DNA of 7,798 nt from Spirochaetota bacterium (GCA_022704725.1 JAKJFV010000065.1:1-7798); one strand, 5' to 3'; counted from the stretch's first letter, positions 1 through 6,911 are shown. Numbers and translations are program-made. Notes: a model not told the origin generated them from the letters alone.

Positions 1-1
1 A

Positions 2-799
2 GAGAAAACAAAGGAACTCGGCCTTCCTCTGCTCGGCATCTGTGTAGGTCTCCCTGGAATTATTGATTCTAATCATGGGAAAATTATCCGTTCGGATCCC
101 TTCGATATTTTGCAGGATGAATTTGTTAAACGGTATACAGAGCAATATAAAATTCCAGTTCTCATTGAGAATGATGCAAACTGTTGTGCATGGCTCCAGC
201 TCACGCTCAACCGCAAAGAAAATCTTCAGGATTTTATACTGCTCTTAGCTGAATACCATAAGGCTAACCCCAAAAAAAACAGAAAGGCAGGTATGGGAGT
301 GGGACTAGCCCTCTCGCTTCAAGGAAAGGTGCGGTATGGAAAAGACTGCGGGGCTGGAGAGTTTGTTTCAAAATCCTGGAAGGCGGATTCGCCCGGTCAG
401 ACAGGACTTACAGAAGAAGTACTTGAAACCCTTCTTACTCATGATTCATCTTACGAACAATGGGTTATAGATTTATTTTCGACACTTGTGCCGTTTATAT
501 CGATCCTGGCTCCCGAATGCCTCTATATTCACGGTCAGCCGGTTCAAAAAAAAGATTTCATAAATTCAATTATTGAAGAAAAAATACCTCAGTTTAGCCG
601 GGTTGTGGAAAAAACCAAATGTACGCTTTTATTCTCAAACGACAGTGAATATGATGTTGCACAGGGCGCTGCCTCTATGTTTTTACAGCGCTTGTTTTCG
701 GTTCCGGACTTTAGTGAAATCGGATCGCCGGTTAGATTTGACTGGGATTCTTTATTCACCCTTGCGCGTACACAAAAAGATTCACTGCAAAAAGTATAA
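2..799 (+). CDS. ROK-family protein, 3' part (probable sugar-responsive regulator; sugar kinase possible)
   Basis: The reading frame is open from base 2 without a start, so the N-terminus lies outside the window; 265 residues are visible. ROK signatures are clear. A G-(I/V)-C-V-G-L-P-G-I-I-D strand lies near visible residues 12-22. An I-E-N-D-A-N motif at about 55-60 carries the Asp (about 58) that acts as base in ROK kinases. A G-V-G-L-A-L...G-K-V...G-A-G-E block follows. The Cys-rich zinc motif (CxCGxxGCxE) of many ROK proteins is absent, and the usual GEIGH is replaced by GEFVSK. There is an insertion of about 15 residues before the GVGL strand and a tail of about 40 residues after the final G-A-A helix. 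Both are features I associate with NagC/XylR-type regulators rather than with compact kinases. A winged-helix domain, which would settle this, would lie upstream. It precedes the GH3 gene by 94 bp, so it may control it. ROK membership is sure; regulator versus kinase is inference. Confidence 0.88.
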   Translation, partial: EKTKELGLPLLGICVGLPGIIDSNHGKIIRSDPFDILQDEFVKRYTEQYKIPVLIENDANCCAWLQLTLNRKENLQDFILLLAEYHKANPKKNRKAGMGVGLALSLQGKVRYGKDCGAGEFVSKSWKADSPGQTGLTEEVLETLLTHDSSYEQWVIDLFSTLVPFISILAPECLYIHGQPVQKKDFINSIIEEKIPQFSRVVEKTKCTLLFSNDSEYDVAQGAASMFLQRLFSVPDFSEIGSPVRFDWDSLFTLARTQKDSLQKV

Positions 800-806
800 A
801 AAGAGC

Positions 807-835
807 TTGTCATTCCTCTTGAGGTATGATATATT
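807..835 (+). promoter_or_regulatory. Predicted sigma70-like promoter for the GH3 gene
   Basis: A -35 hexamer TTGTCA (807-812) and a -10 hexamer TATATT (830-835) each match the consensus at five of six positions and are separated by the ideal 17 bp. Transcription would start near 842, giving a leader of about 50 nt ahead of the ATG at 894, which has an AGAGG ribosome site at 884-888. A weaker alternative, TTGTAC (849-854) with TAAAAT (870-875), has only 15 bp spacing. No terminator was seen between the ROK gene and this promoter, so read-through from upstream is also possible. Confidence 0.6.
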
Positions 836-846
836 TTCATCAAGCG

Positions 847-866
847 GTTTGTACACTGTTTGTACA
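847..866 (+). promoter_or_regulatory. Tandem GTTTGTACA boxes, probable operator
   Basis: Two identical 9-mers GTTTGTACA (847-855 and 858-866) are separated by CT, an 11 bp period close to one helical turn. Each contains the palindrome TGTACA, so the pair is both a direct repeat and a TGTACA-N5-TGTACA inverted repeat. It begins about 5 bp after the predicted transcription start of the GH3 gene, a position where a bound protein would block RNA polymerase. I saw no other TGTACA in the window. The binding protein is unknown; the adjacent ROK protein is the obvious candidate if it has a DNA-binding domain. Confidence 0.5.
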
Positions 867-893
867 TACTAAAATAACGAGACAGAGGTTACT

Positions 894-2567
894 ATGAATT
901 TAAGCGGAAAACTTTCATCGATGAGTTTAGAGGAACGGGCCGGCCAGCTCGTTATGTCAAGTTTTGTGGGCAGAGAAGAAATTCCTTCAGACACTATTGA
1001 ACTGCTTGAAAAAGGCGCAGTCGGGTCTGTGTTGTATTTTTCCGGCTGCAACGTTGTTGACAGCCTGCAGCTGCGTTCGCTGACAGAGAAGGTGCAAGAA
1101 GCGTCTTTAAAATCACCCCATCAAATTCCACAGTTCATTGCCATTGATCAGGAAGGCGGTCAGCTTGCCCCTATTACAAAAAAAATCAGCATAGGGCCTG
1201 GAAACATGGCTCTCGGTGCAATACGTAATAACGGAGAAGATCACGCCTACTCCATGGGAAATATTACTGGAAAGGAACTTAAGGCTCAGGGCATCGATGT
1301 ATGCTTTGCCCCCGTTGTTGATCTTTGCTTTGAGGACGGCTTACCCGTAAAGGATAACCGCTATTTTGGAAGCGATCCTCAAAAAGCAGCCCGCCTAGCC
1401 TCAGCCTTTACGAGAGGGCTTCAGGATGCAGGAGTTTTAGCCTGTGCAAAACATTTCCCCGGACAGCGGAACGTTGACATTGACAGTCACTTTGAACTCG
1501 ACACTGTACCTCATTCTTTTGAACGCCTCATGAGTCATGAATGGATTCCCTTTAAGGCTGCTATTGATGCCGGAGTCGGAATGATGATGACGCTGCACGC
1601 CTCCTTCCCCGAACTTGACCCTTCTAAAACCCCTGCGACCCTATCTAAACCTATTTTGCAGAAATATTTACGGGGAGAGCTTAACTTTAAGGGTCTCATT
1701 GTTACCGATGATATTCAGATGAAGCCTATTAGAGATACTTATGGAATCGGCGGTGCTATGGTGAAAGCAATAGAGGCCGGCGTAAATATAATCATTGTGT
1801 CAGGCGGTGTAAACGATGCTAATATACAGATAGCCGATGCAGTACGCCGAGGCGAATTGAGCGAAGAGGCATTAAACGCAGCATGTTTGAAGGTGCTCGA
1901 GTTTAAAGAAAAATATGTTAACGCCTGTGTACCAGGTGAAAAAGAAGCAGAAAAAATTTGCGGATGCAAAGAACACACAGAAATAGTTCAAAAGGCAGCT
2001 GATGCGTCTATAACACTGCTTAGAAACAATGATAAGCTTCTCCCGCTGCCAAAACTTGATCCGTCAAAACGCTTTGCAGTCTTGAGACCGAGTTTCGGCC
2101 GCTTAATGATGTCCGATAACACTAACTTTTTTACTCATAATATGAAGGATATTTTTTCAAATTACTTCCCGAACGTAAGCGAGTATGTCTTTGGTCTTGA
2201 TCCAAGCGAACCGGAAATATTGGGAGCTACGGACTGGGCTTTTATGGCCGATTATGTGCTCATCTGTACCTACAATGCGTATCAGCACCCGAAACAGCTT
2301 GAGCTTCTTGAAAAATGTTTTGCATTTTCCGGTAATGCAAAAACTATTATCGCAGCCCTACGCAGCCCTCAGGATCTTCACTGTATAACTGATGAAAAAG
2401 CATCACTGTTAAGTGTCTACGGAGTTTCTGAATGCTCTCTTCACGCATTAGCTAAAGCCATAGCAGGAATAACAGTACCAAACGGAGTTCTTCCGGTGGG
2501 TGTTGCAAAAGATGAAAACTACCATAACGGAACACTGAAAGAAGGGGCCGGATTAACTAAGTATTAA
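894..2567 (+). CDS. Family 3 glycoside hydrolase, NagZ/Nag3-type (beta-N-acetylglucosaminidase-like)
   Basis: This is a 557-residue protein without a signal peptide, so it is probably cytoplasmic. The N-terminal two-thirds is a GH3 TIM barrel: I-D-Q-E-G-G at 84-89, K-H-F-P-G at 186-190, D-S-H at 197-199, and V-T-D-D at 270-273. D272 is the presumed nucleophile, and D197/H199 match the Asp-His acid/base pair that marks the NagZ/Nag3 branch. Ordinary GH3 beta-glucosidases lack this pair. A second alpha/beta domain follows from about residue 365, as in the roughly 560-residue Nag3-type enzymes; small NagZ proteins lack it. Some members of this branch are phosphorylases that release GlcNAc-1-phosphate, so hydrolysis versus phosphorolysis is open. 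The PGHG part of the usual loop reads PGQR here. Possible substrates are GlcNAc-terminated oligosaccharides, chitobiose or cell-wall muropeptides. The start is supported by AGAGG five bases upstream. It is convergent with the mannoside operon. Confidence 0.88.
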   Translation: MNLSGKLSSMSLEERAGQLVMSSFVGREEIPSDTIELLEKGAVGSVLYFSGCNVVDSLQLRSLTEKVQEASLKSPHQIPQFIAIDQEGGQLAPITKKISIGPGNMALGAIRNNGEDHAYSMGNITGKELKAQGIDVCFAPVVDLCFEDGLPVKDNRYFGSDPQKAARLASAFTRGLQDAGVLACAKHFPGQRNVDIDSHFELDTVPHSFERLMSHEWIPFKAAIDAGVGMMMTLHASFPELDPSKTPATLSKPILQKYLRGELNFKGLIVTDDIQMKPIRDTYGIGGAMVKAIEAGVNIIIVSGGVNDANIQIADAVRRGELSEEALNAACLKVLEFKEKYVNACVPGEKEAEKICGCKEHTEIVQKAADASITLLRNNDKLLPLPKLDPSKRFAVLRPSFGRLMMSDNTNFFTHNMKDIFSNYFPNVSEYVFGLDPSEPEILGATDWAFMADYVLICTYNAYQHPKQLELLEKCFAFSGNAKTIIAALRSPQDLHCITDEKASLLSVYGVSECSLHALAKAIAGITVPNGVLPVGVAKDENYHNGTLKEGAGLTKY

Positions 2568-2586
2568 TTCGCATAAGCCTTACCAT

Positions 2587-2630
2587 AAAAAGAGCTGACC
2601 TGATTATACATCAAGACAGCTCTTTTTTTT
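2587..2630. terminator. Bidirectional rho-independent terminator between convergent genes
   Basis: The arms AGAGCTG (2591-2597) and CAGCTCT (2617-2623) form a perfect 7 bp stem, extended by four A-T pairs using the A run at 2587-2590. A T tract runs through 2630. The 19-base loop holds an inner TGAT/ATCA stem (2601-2604 and 2610-2613). On the plus strand it would end the GH3 transcript 20 bases after the stop. On the minus strand the same hairpin ends in five U residues and could end the mannoside operon, about 80 bases after the epimerase stop. Confidence 0.8.
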
Positions 2631-2693
2631 GATCGAAAACCTCGTGTATAAGAATGATAAGATTTACTCATAAATCGTTAAATATTCACTTTC

Positions 2694-2725
2694 ATTCTTC
2701 AGAATTGTTTTTTATTCCTTAGAAT
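2694..2725. repeat. Two imperfect ATTCnTnAGAAT boxes, 20 bp period
   Basis: ATTCTTCAGAAT (2694-2705) and ATTCCTTAGAAT (2714-2725) differ at two positions and are each near-palindromic. They start 20 bp apart and straddle the end of the epimerase gene; the second copy overlaps its last codons. They could form small hairpins in the 3' end of the operon mRNA, but the region is very AT-rich and this may be chance. Confidence 0.25.
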
Positions 2726-3938
2726 TTTTTTTCATTCTGTTTATGAGCTCAATACACATTCTTCCATTATGATACGGACACTTCCACGGCTCTGTAATTC
2801 CATGATCGGTTTTGGGTATTCCTTTATTGTCGACATACCAGAACCATTCCCCGCCCTTGCGTTTATCGACAACATACTTTTCGATGTAGTCATACACGGC
2901 CTCTGATGCTTCAAGAAATATTTTGCTGCCGCTTTTTTCATACTCATTATAAAAACCCACAACAGTTTCTGCCTGTACCCACCAGATCCGGTCGGTATCA
3001 ATATGAGGATTTCCTGTTTTTTCACCGCGCGCTTCATTGTTCAAGGCGCCGTCTTTAAACGCAATGTTAAGAATCTGCTGTGAAATAATTGAATCCATTT
3101 CCCTTATTATTTTTGCCGATGAATATAATTCTTTATTCTCATCATAGCTCAATATGTGAGAGTTTGCTTCAAGCACTTCGCAGGCGCGGTCCAACAGCCA
3201 GGCAGCCTCAATGTCGTGACCATATGAATGAATGTCAGAGAGGGTTTCCATCTTCCGGTCAAAAAAAACTTCGAGCCTTTTAAGTTCAGGATTATACATC
3301 TTATCTTTGCAGATATTTAGTATTCTCAAAAGCTTTCTGGCAACAGAGGGATGGGCATCTGAGTACAGTAATTCAGTATATGCTTCGAGCACGTGCAAAA
3401 GTGTATTCATGGTCTTGTCTGCAACGACACCCTGATCACATATTGCGCTTTCAACAGCATTTTTCCAGGTTTTGTCAAATGCCTCTAAGTAGCCGTACTC
3501 ATCGGTACAGTATGATTCAATGCATTCAAAAAGCGAATAGGCTACATTGAGTGCATCCTTGTTTCCGGAGGCACGGTAATAAGAGGACAGTGCATAAATG
3601 CCGAAGGCCTGATTATACGCATTCTTTACAGTATCTTTCACCGTGCCGTCACTATTAATCATCCAAAACAGACCGCCGTTTTCTTTATCGAGGCAGGAGT
3701 TGATTAAAAAATCATAGGCATGATCCGCATATGCTAAAGACGATTCATCACCTGTAGATAAATACACATTTGAATAAAACCATAAGATTCTGCTGTTAAG
3801 GATTACACCCTTATCCGCTTTTTTATTCACTGTAAGATTGTGATCTACAAAACCGTAAAAACCGCCCGTACTGTCTTTTAAAGAATTCCAGTAAGGCAGA
3901 ATTACAGAGTTTAAGTGCTGTTCCGGATTAAACTTCAT
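2712..3938 (-). CDS. AGE-superfamily cellobiose/mannobiose 2-epimerase
   Basis: The enzyme would interconvert glucose and mannose at the reducing end of beta-1,4-linked disaccharides (cellobiose to Glc-Man, mannobiose to Man-Glc) in the cytoplasm. The protein has 408 residues from the chosen start and forms an (alpha/alpha)6 barrel. Residues known in cellobiose 2-epimerases are all in place: R50 in N-S-R-I-L-W-F, H182 in N-T-L-L-H-V-L-E, H241/E244/W247 in G-H-D-I-E-A-A-W, W320/E324 in W-W-V-Q-A-E, and H390 in C-P-Y-H-N. The N-terminal K-A-D-K-G-V-I-L-N-S-R block is typical of this subfamily, as opposed to renin-binding GlcNAc epimerases. An in-frame ATG four codons earlier (3950) is possible, but it has no ribosome site at a usable distance; the ATG at 3938 has GGAAG five bases upstream. 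It is the last gene of the minus-strand operon, about 21 bp after the GH130 gene. Whether mannobiose or cellobiose is preferred cannot be read from sequence; the context favours mannosides. Confidence 0.92.
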   Translation of the reverse strand: MKFNPEQHLNSVILPYWNSLKDSTGGFYGFVDHNLTVNKKADKGVILNSRILWFYSNVYLSTGDESSLAYADHAYDFLINSCLDKENGGLFWMINSDGTVKDTVKNAYNQAFGIYALSSYYRASGNKDALNVAYSLFECIESYCTDEYGYLEAFDKTWKNAVESAICDQGVVADKTMNTLLHVLEAYTELLYSDAHPSVARKLLRILNICKDKMYNPELKRLEVFFDRKMETLSDIHSYGHDIEAAWLLDRACEVLEANSHILSYDENKELYSSAKIIREMDSIISQQILNIAFKDGALNNEARGEKTGNPHIDTDRIWWVQAETVVGFYNEYEKSGSKIFLEASEAVYDYIEKYVVDKRKGGEWFWYVDNKGIPKTDHGITEPWKCPYHNGRMCIELINRMKKNSKE

Positions 3939-3943
3939 TGTTG

Positions 3944-3948
3944 CTTCC
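3944..3948 (-). promoter_or_regulatory. Ribosome binding site that sets the epimerase start
   Basis: On the minus strand GGAAG sits five bases before the ATG at 3938. The same bases would be codons 2-3 of the longer version starting at 3950. That upstream ATG has only a GGA about 15 bases away, so the shorter start is preferred. Confidence 0.6.
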
Positions 3949-3959
3949 ATAAGTAAATT

Positions 3960-4952
3960 TTATTTTCCTTTATTGATGTCGTACTCTTTGATATAGGAAA
4001 TTGTATCATCTACAGTGGTAAATGCCAAGCAGGTATATGTATCTGCAGCACCATAATATATAGCGATGCGGCCTGTCTGAGCATCCTGCAGTGATGCGCA
4101 GGGAAATAATACACTTGGAACAAAGCCTCGTTCTTCATAATCCTTTTCGGGAGTAAGAAGAAAGTTTTTGCAGCGGTGTTTTACAATTGAAGGATCATTA
4201 ATGTCTAAAATTGCTGCTCCCATGCTGTAAATGAATCCTGAGCAGGTTCCTGTTACACCATGATAAAAAATGAGCCACCCTTCATCGGTTTCAATGGGAG
4301 CACAGCCGGCTCCTATTTTTACTGACTGCCACCAGTCGCCGGTTGGAGACATAACATGTTTATGACGCCCCCAATAGTATAAATCGGGACTTTCGCTTAA
4401 GAAAATATCGCCGAAGGGAGTATGACCGGAATCGCTCGGACGGCTTAATAAGTAATACTTATTGTTAATTTTACGGGGAAATAAAACACCGTTTCTATTA
4501 AAAGGAAGAAAGGGATTATCAAGAGATTCAAATGTTTTAAAATCCTTTGTTTTTGCCATACCCAAAGCAGCGCCGTGAAAATTAGTACACCAGACAAAAT
4601 AGTAGGTGTCTTCAATTTTTATAAGACGGGGATCATACGCATATGAGGGCGTTACATCATTACCTTGAGCATCCTGAATCATGATTTTTTCACTTTGAAA
4701 ATCCCAGTGAAGAGCATCTTTACTGAATCCAATATACAAATAAGGTATGCCGTTTTTTGTTTCTGCTCTGAAAGCTCCCACATATCCGTCTTTCCAAACA
4801 GCTACTGCACTGTTAAATATTCGCGCGACATTCTTTAAAGGGTTTCTTCCGATTACCGGGTTTTCAGAATACCTCCAGACAGGATCAGTACAGCCGGCTG
4901 GTTTATCCTGCCAGGGCATATTAGGCAGCGCAGCTCCAAGAATTTTACTCAT
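3960..4952 (-). CDS. GH130 beta-1,4-mannoside phosphorylase
   Basis: Enzymes of this family use inorganic phosphate to cleave a non-reducing beta-1,4-linked mannose, giving alpha-mannose-1-phosphate. The protein has 330 residues and no signal peptide, and forms a five-bladed propeller. Family marks are N-S-A-V at 47-50, A-Y-D-P-R-L at 105-110 (D107 is the presumed proton donor), N-R-N-G-V-L-F-P-R at 152-160, S-G-H-T-P-F-G-D-I-F at 175-184, K-I-G-A-G at 212-216, Y-H-G-V at 230-233, and Y-Y-G-A-A-D-T at 299-305. The length and the R-N-G-V-L-F-P-R-K and H-T-P-F-G-D-I-F blocks place it in the short subfamily (GH130_2). That subfamily contains mannooligosaccharide phosphorylases and Man-beta-1,4-GlcNAc phosphorylases. 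The roughly 390-residue Man-Glc phosphorylases usually paired with the epimerase belong to GH130_1. The start is firm: AAGGAG lies six bases before the ATG. Family call sure; exact substrate open. Confidence 0.94.
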   Translation of the reverse strand: MSKILGAALPNMPWQDKPAGCTDPVWRYSENPVIGRNPLKNVARIFNSAVAVWKDGYVGAFRAETKNGIPYLYIGFSKDALHWDFQSEKIMIQDAQGNDVTPSYAYDPRLIKIEDTYYFVWCTNFHGAALGMAKTKDFKTFESLDNPFLPFNRNGVLFPRKINNKYYLLSRPSDSGHTPFGDIFLSESPDLYYWGRHKHVMSPTGDWWQSVKIGAGCAPIETDEGWLIFYHGVTGTCSGFIYSMGAAILDINDPSIVKHRCKNFLLTPEKDYEERGFVPSVLFPCASLQDAQTGRIAIYYGAADTYTCLAFTTVDDTISYIKEYDINKGK

Positions 4953-5021
4953 CTTTTACTCCTTGTTGATTAATGATGCCTTTCCGTTTACTCCGGTACA
5001 GCATAGTAGTTATTAAGAATA

Positions 5022-6014
5022 TTATATCTGCATACCGTCTTTAAACAATTCATATAAATCACGGTCTACAGTGTACGAACCAATTTTTTCATGCCGGGTA
5101 TTCGGTCTTTTGTGATCAATAATACCAAACGAACCTTTAAACTCCCAAAGAGCATAGCCCCACCCGAGTTCATTAAAAACCTTGAAAAGATCCTTAAACC
5201 AGCGCAGAGCAATTTCATTATCAACTGAATCATAACAGCCGAACTCGCCTACATGCACAGGCACGCCCTTTTTGGCTAATGCCGCCCACGGCTCATAGTG
5301 AGCCCTTATTGCATCAATATCCCATGTTTTTCCTGCATAGAGTGTCTTAGGATAAACAGGTTCTGCGATGCCCTTAGTTTCTGCACACCAAGAAGCCTTA
5401 TAATGTGTTACTGCCATAGGCTGATACCCTCTCGTACTCATTGTCAGACCCAGGTCTGAGAGCTCCGGCATAGCCAAATTTCCGCCGCCCAGTCCGTCAA
5501 TGGTAATTGGTCTATGAGGACTTACACTTCTAATCGCGCTTACTGTTTTTCTTACCAGTTTTTCGTGTATTTCCCGTGTGCATCCGTATTGATCAATGTT
5601 CGGAGGTTCATTTAATAAATCAAAACTCAGCTGATCCTCTGTATAGTGATTATACCGCTTAGAAAAAGCTTTCCACTGATTAATAAAGGCTGTTTGTGCT
5701 GCCTCATCGGTCCATAAATTATGTTTTTCTAATTCGGCACCGTTTATACAGTAGCCTGGAGCCCTGTGCAGGTTAAGAGAACAGTGAAGGTTTCTGGAAA
5801 TAACAGCATGTAAAAATCCGTCTATTTTTTGCAGAACAGATTCATCGGCCTCATCGTAATTAAAATTACGTATCCAAAACCAGTAATTGAGTGGAAGACG
5901 TACAAAATTACAACCCATAGCACACATAAAATCCAGGGCTCTCTCATCACACTCGGCAGCCTTTTGAGAATGAGAATTATACATCCATTGAAAATTAAAT
6001 CCGTAATATTTCAT
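5022..6014 (-). CDS. GH5 glycoside hydrolase, cytoplasmic
   Basis: This is a 330-residue TIM-barrel enzyme with the full GH5 set. R39 lies in V-R-L-P-L-N-Y, H83 in N-L-H-R-A-P-G-Y, and N135-E136 in F-D-L-L-N-E-P (E136 the acid/base). H204-Y205 follow, with E257 in V-H-V-G-E-F-G (the nucleophile) and W290 in A-L-W-E-F-K-G. It starts directly with the first barrel strand (M-K-Y-Y-G-F-N-F), has no signal peptide and no carbohydrate-binding module, and so should act on imported oligosaccharides. Its ATG overlaps the stop of the upstream permease gene (TAATG). No good ribosome site is seen near it, so translation is probably coupled to the permease. GH5 covers endoglucanases, mannanases, beta-mannosidases and others. 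The operon suggests a beta-mannan or glucomannan oligosaccharide, but I cannot name the subfamily or product. Confidence 0.9.
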   Translation of the reverse strand: MKYYGFNFQWMYNSHSQKAAECDERALDFMCAMGCNFVRLPLNYWFWIRNFNYDEADESVLQKIDGFLHAVISRNLHCSLNLHRAPGYCINGAELEKHNLWTDEAAQTAFINQWKAFSKRYNHYTEDQLSFDLLNEPPNIDQYGCTREIHEKLVRKTVSAIRSVSPHRPITIDGLGGGNLAMPELSDLGLTMSTRGYQPMAVTHYKASWCAETKGIAEPVYPKTLYAGKTWDIDAIRAHYEPWAALAKKGVPVHVGEFGCYDSVDNEIALRWFKDLFKVFNELGWGYALWEFKGSFGIIDHKRPNTRHEKIGSYTVDRDLYELFKDGMQI

Positions 6015-6907
6015 TATTGCTTAACTGCTCCGTTTACAAGACCATTATATATCTGTTTTTGCAAAACAAGAAAGATGATTAGTGTAGGAATAATTGCTAA
6101 AACAATACCTGCACAGATCAATTCCCATTGAGAACCATAGGGTCCTTTAAACTTATAGAGAACCGTAGATATAACTGCCAGACTTTTTTTCGGCATATAA
6201 AGAAACGGGGTATAAAAATCATTATACATTCCAATAGATTTTATTATAAGAACCGTCATTGTTGCAGGTTTTAAAAGAGGCATTATTATTTGAAAATACA
6301 CTCTAAAGTAGCCTGCTCCGTCAATAATTGCAGATTCATCGAGCGACTTTGAAATACTTTCAAGAAATTGAAGATAAATGTAAATTGCCATAATGTCGGT
6401 TCCCATAGCAAGAACAACACCGACTAAGCGCGTATTATACAAGCCTAAAAAATTGACAATTTGAAAACGTGCAACCTGCGCCGTGGTCCCGGGGATTAAG
6501 ACTATCCATAAAAACAATTTTCTAATAATTTCCTTTCCCCTAAAATCAAAACGGTGAAGAACATAGGAAGCCATAGTACCCGTCATTATTGAACCGAAAC
6601 TCGATAAAAGAATAAGAAGCACCGTGTTAAAAAAAGCAAGCCCCATATCTCCCTGTATCCATACAGTTTTAAAGTTTTCCAGCAGCCACACTTCAGGAAG
6701 ATCAAAGGCTCCGGTTCTATTAAATTCAACACCTGTTTTAAAAGAACCAAGAAAGATAACTAACAGAGGCAGTATTGTAATGACGGATGCAGTTCCGAGC
6801 ATTATGTATTTAAAGCTGTCAAATAATATTCTCTGTACGCCGTTATATTTAACAAAGGTTTGAAACGATGTATGCTGTTTTTTTACGTATTCTGAAATAT
6901 CTGCCAT
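6014..6907 (-). CDS. ABC sugar transporter permease, MalG/UgpE type
   Basis: This is one of the two membrane subunits of a CUT1-type sugar importer, 297 residues long. Six hydrophobic segments can be placed near residues 33-55, 90-116, 131-150, 161-182, 212-235 and 262-284. The cytoplasmic EAA loop that docks the ATPase is at about 187-214 (D-E-S-A-I-I-D-G-A-G ... M-P-L-L-K-P). The N-terminal tail of about 30 residues before the first segment is usual for this partner. It starts four bases after the stop of the other permease, with AAAGGA eight bases upstream inside that gene's end, and overlaps the GH5 start by one base. The cargo is inferred from the operon to be a short beta-mannoside; the permease itself does not reveal it. 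Confidence 0.96.
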   Translation of the reverse strand: MADISEYVKKQHTSFQTFVKYNGVQRILFDSFKYIMLGTASVITILPLLVIFLGSFKTGVEFNRTGAFDLPEVWLLENFKTVWIQGDMGLAFFNTVLLILLSSFGSIMTGTMASYVLHRFDFRGKEIIRKLFLWIVLIPGTTAQVARFQIVNFLGLYNTRLVGVVLAMGTDIMAIYIYLQFLESISKSLDESAIIDGAGYFRVYFQIIMPLLKPATMTVLIIKSIGMYNDFYTPFLYMPKKSLAVISTVLYKFKGPYGSQWELICAGIVLAIIPTLIIFLVLQKQIYNGLVNGAVKQ

Positions 6908-6911
6908 AGTA

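Noticed and set aside
801..820. AAGAG...CTCTT stem after the ROK gene as a terminator
   Set aside because: It has only five base pairs, is not followed by a T run, and overlaps the -35 region of the predicted promoter.
3089..3435. Plus-strand open frames opposite the epimerase gene
   Set aside because: They are antisense to a gene with strong motif support; composition and residue content look like a mirror frame, not a protein.
3939..3950. Longer epimerase start at 3950
   Set aside because: It adds four residues but lacks a properly spaced ribosome site; its first codons contain the GGAAG that serves the ATG at 3938.
4747..5016. 89-codon plus-strand open frame
   Set aside because: It lies mostly antisense to the GH130 gene, with no ribosome site and no recognisable protein features; a shadow of the real gene.
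4953..5021. A separate promoter in the 69 bp GH5-GH130 gap
   Set aside because: No -35/-10 pair with fair spacing was found on the minus strand. Only the ribosome site AAGGAG and a weak CCG/CGG repeat are visible.
5444..5459. Inverted repeat TCAGACC-CA-GGTCTGA
   Set aside because: It lies inside the GH5 coding region, and about one 7 bp-arm repeat with so short a spacer is expected by chance in a window of this size.
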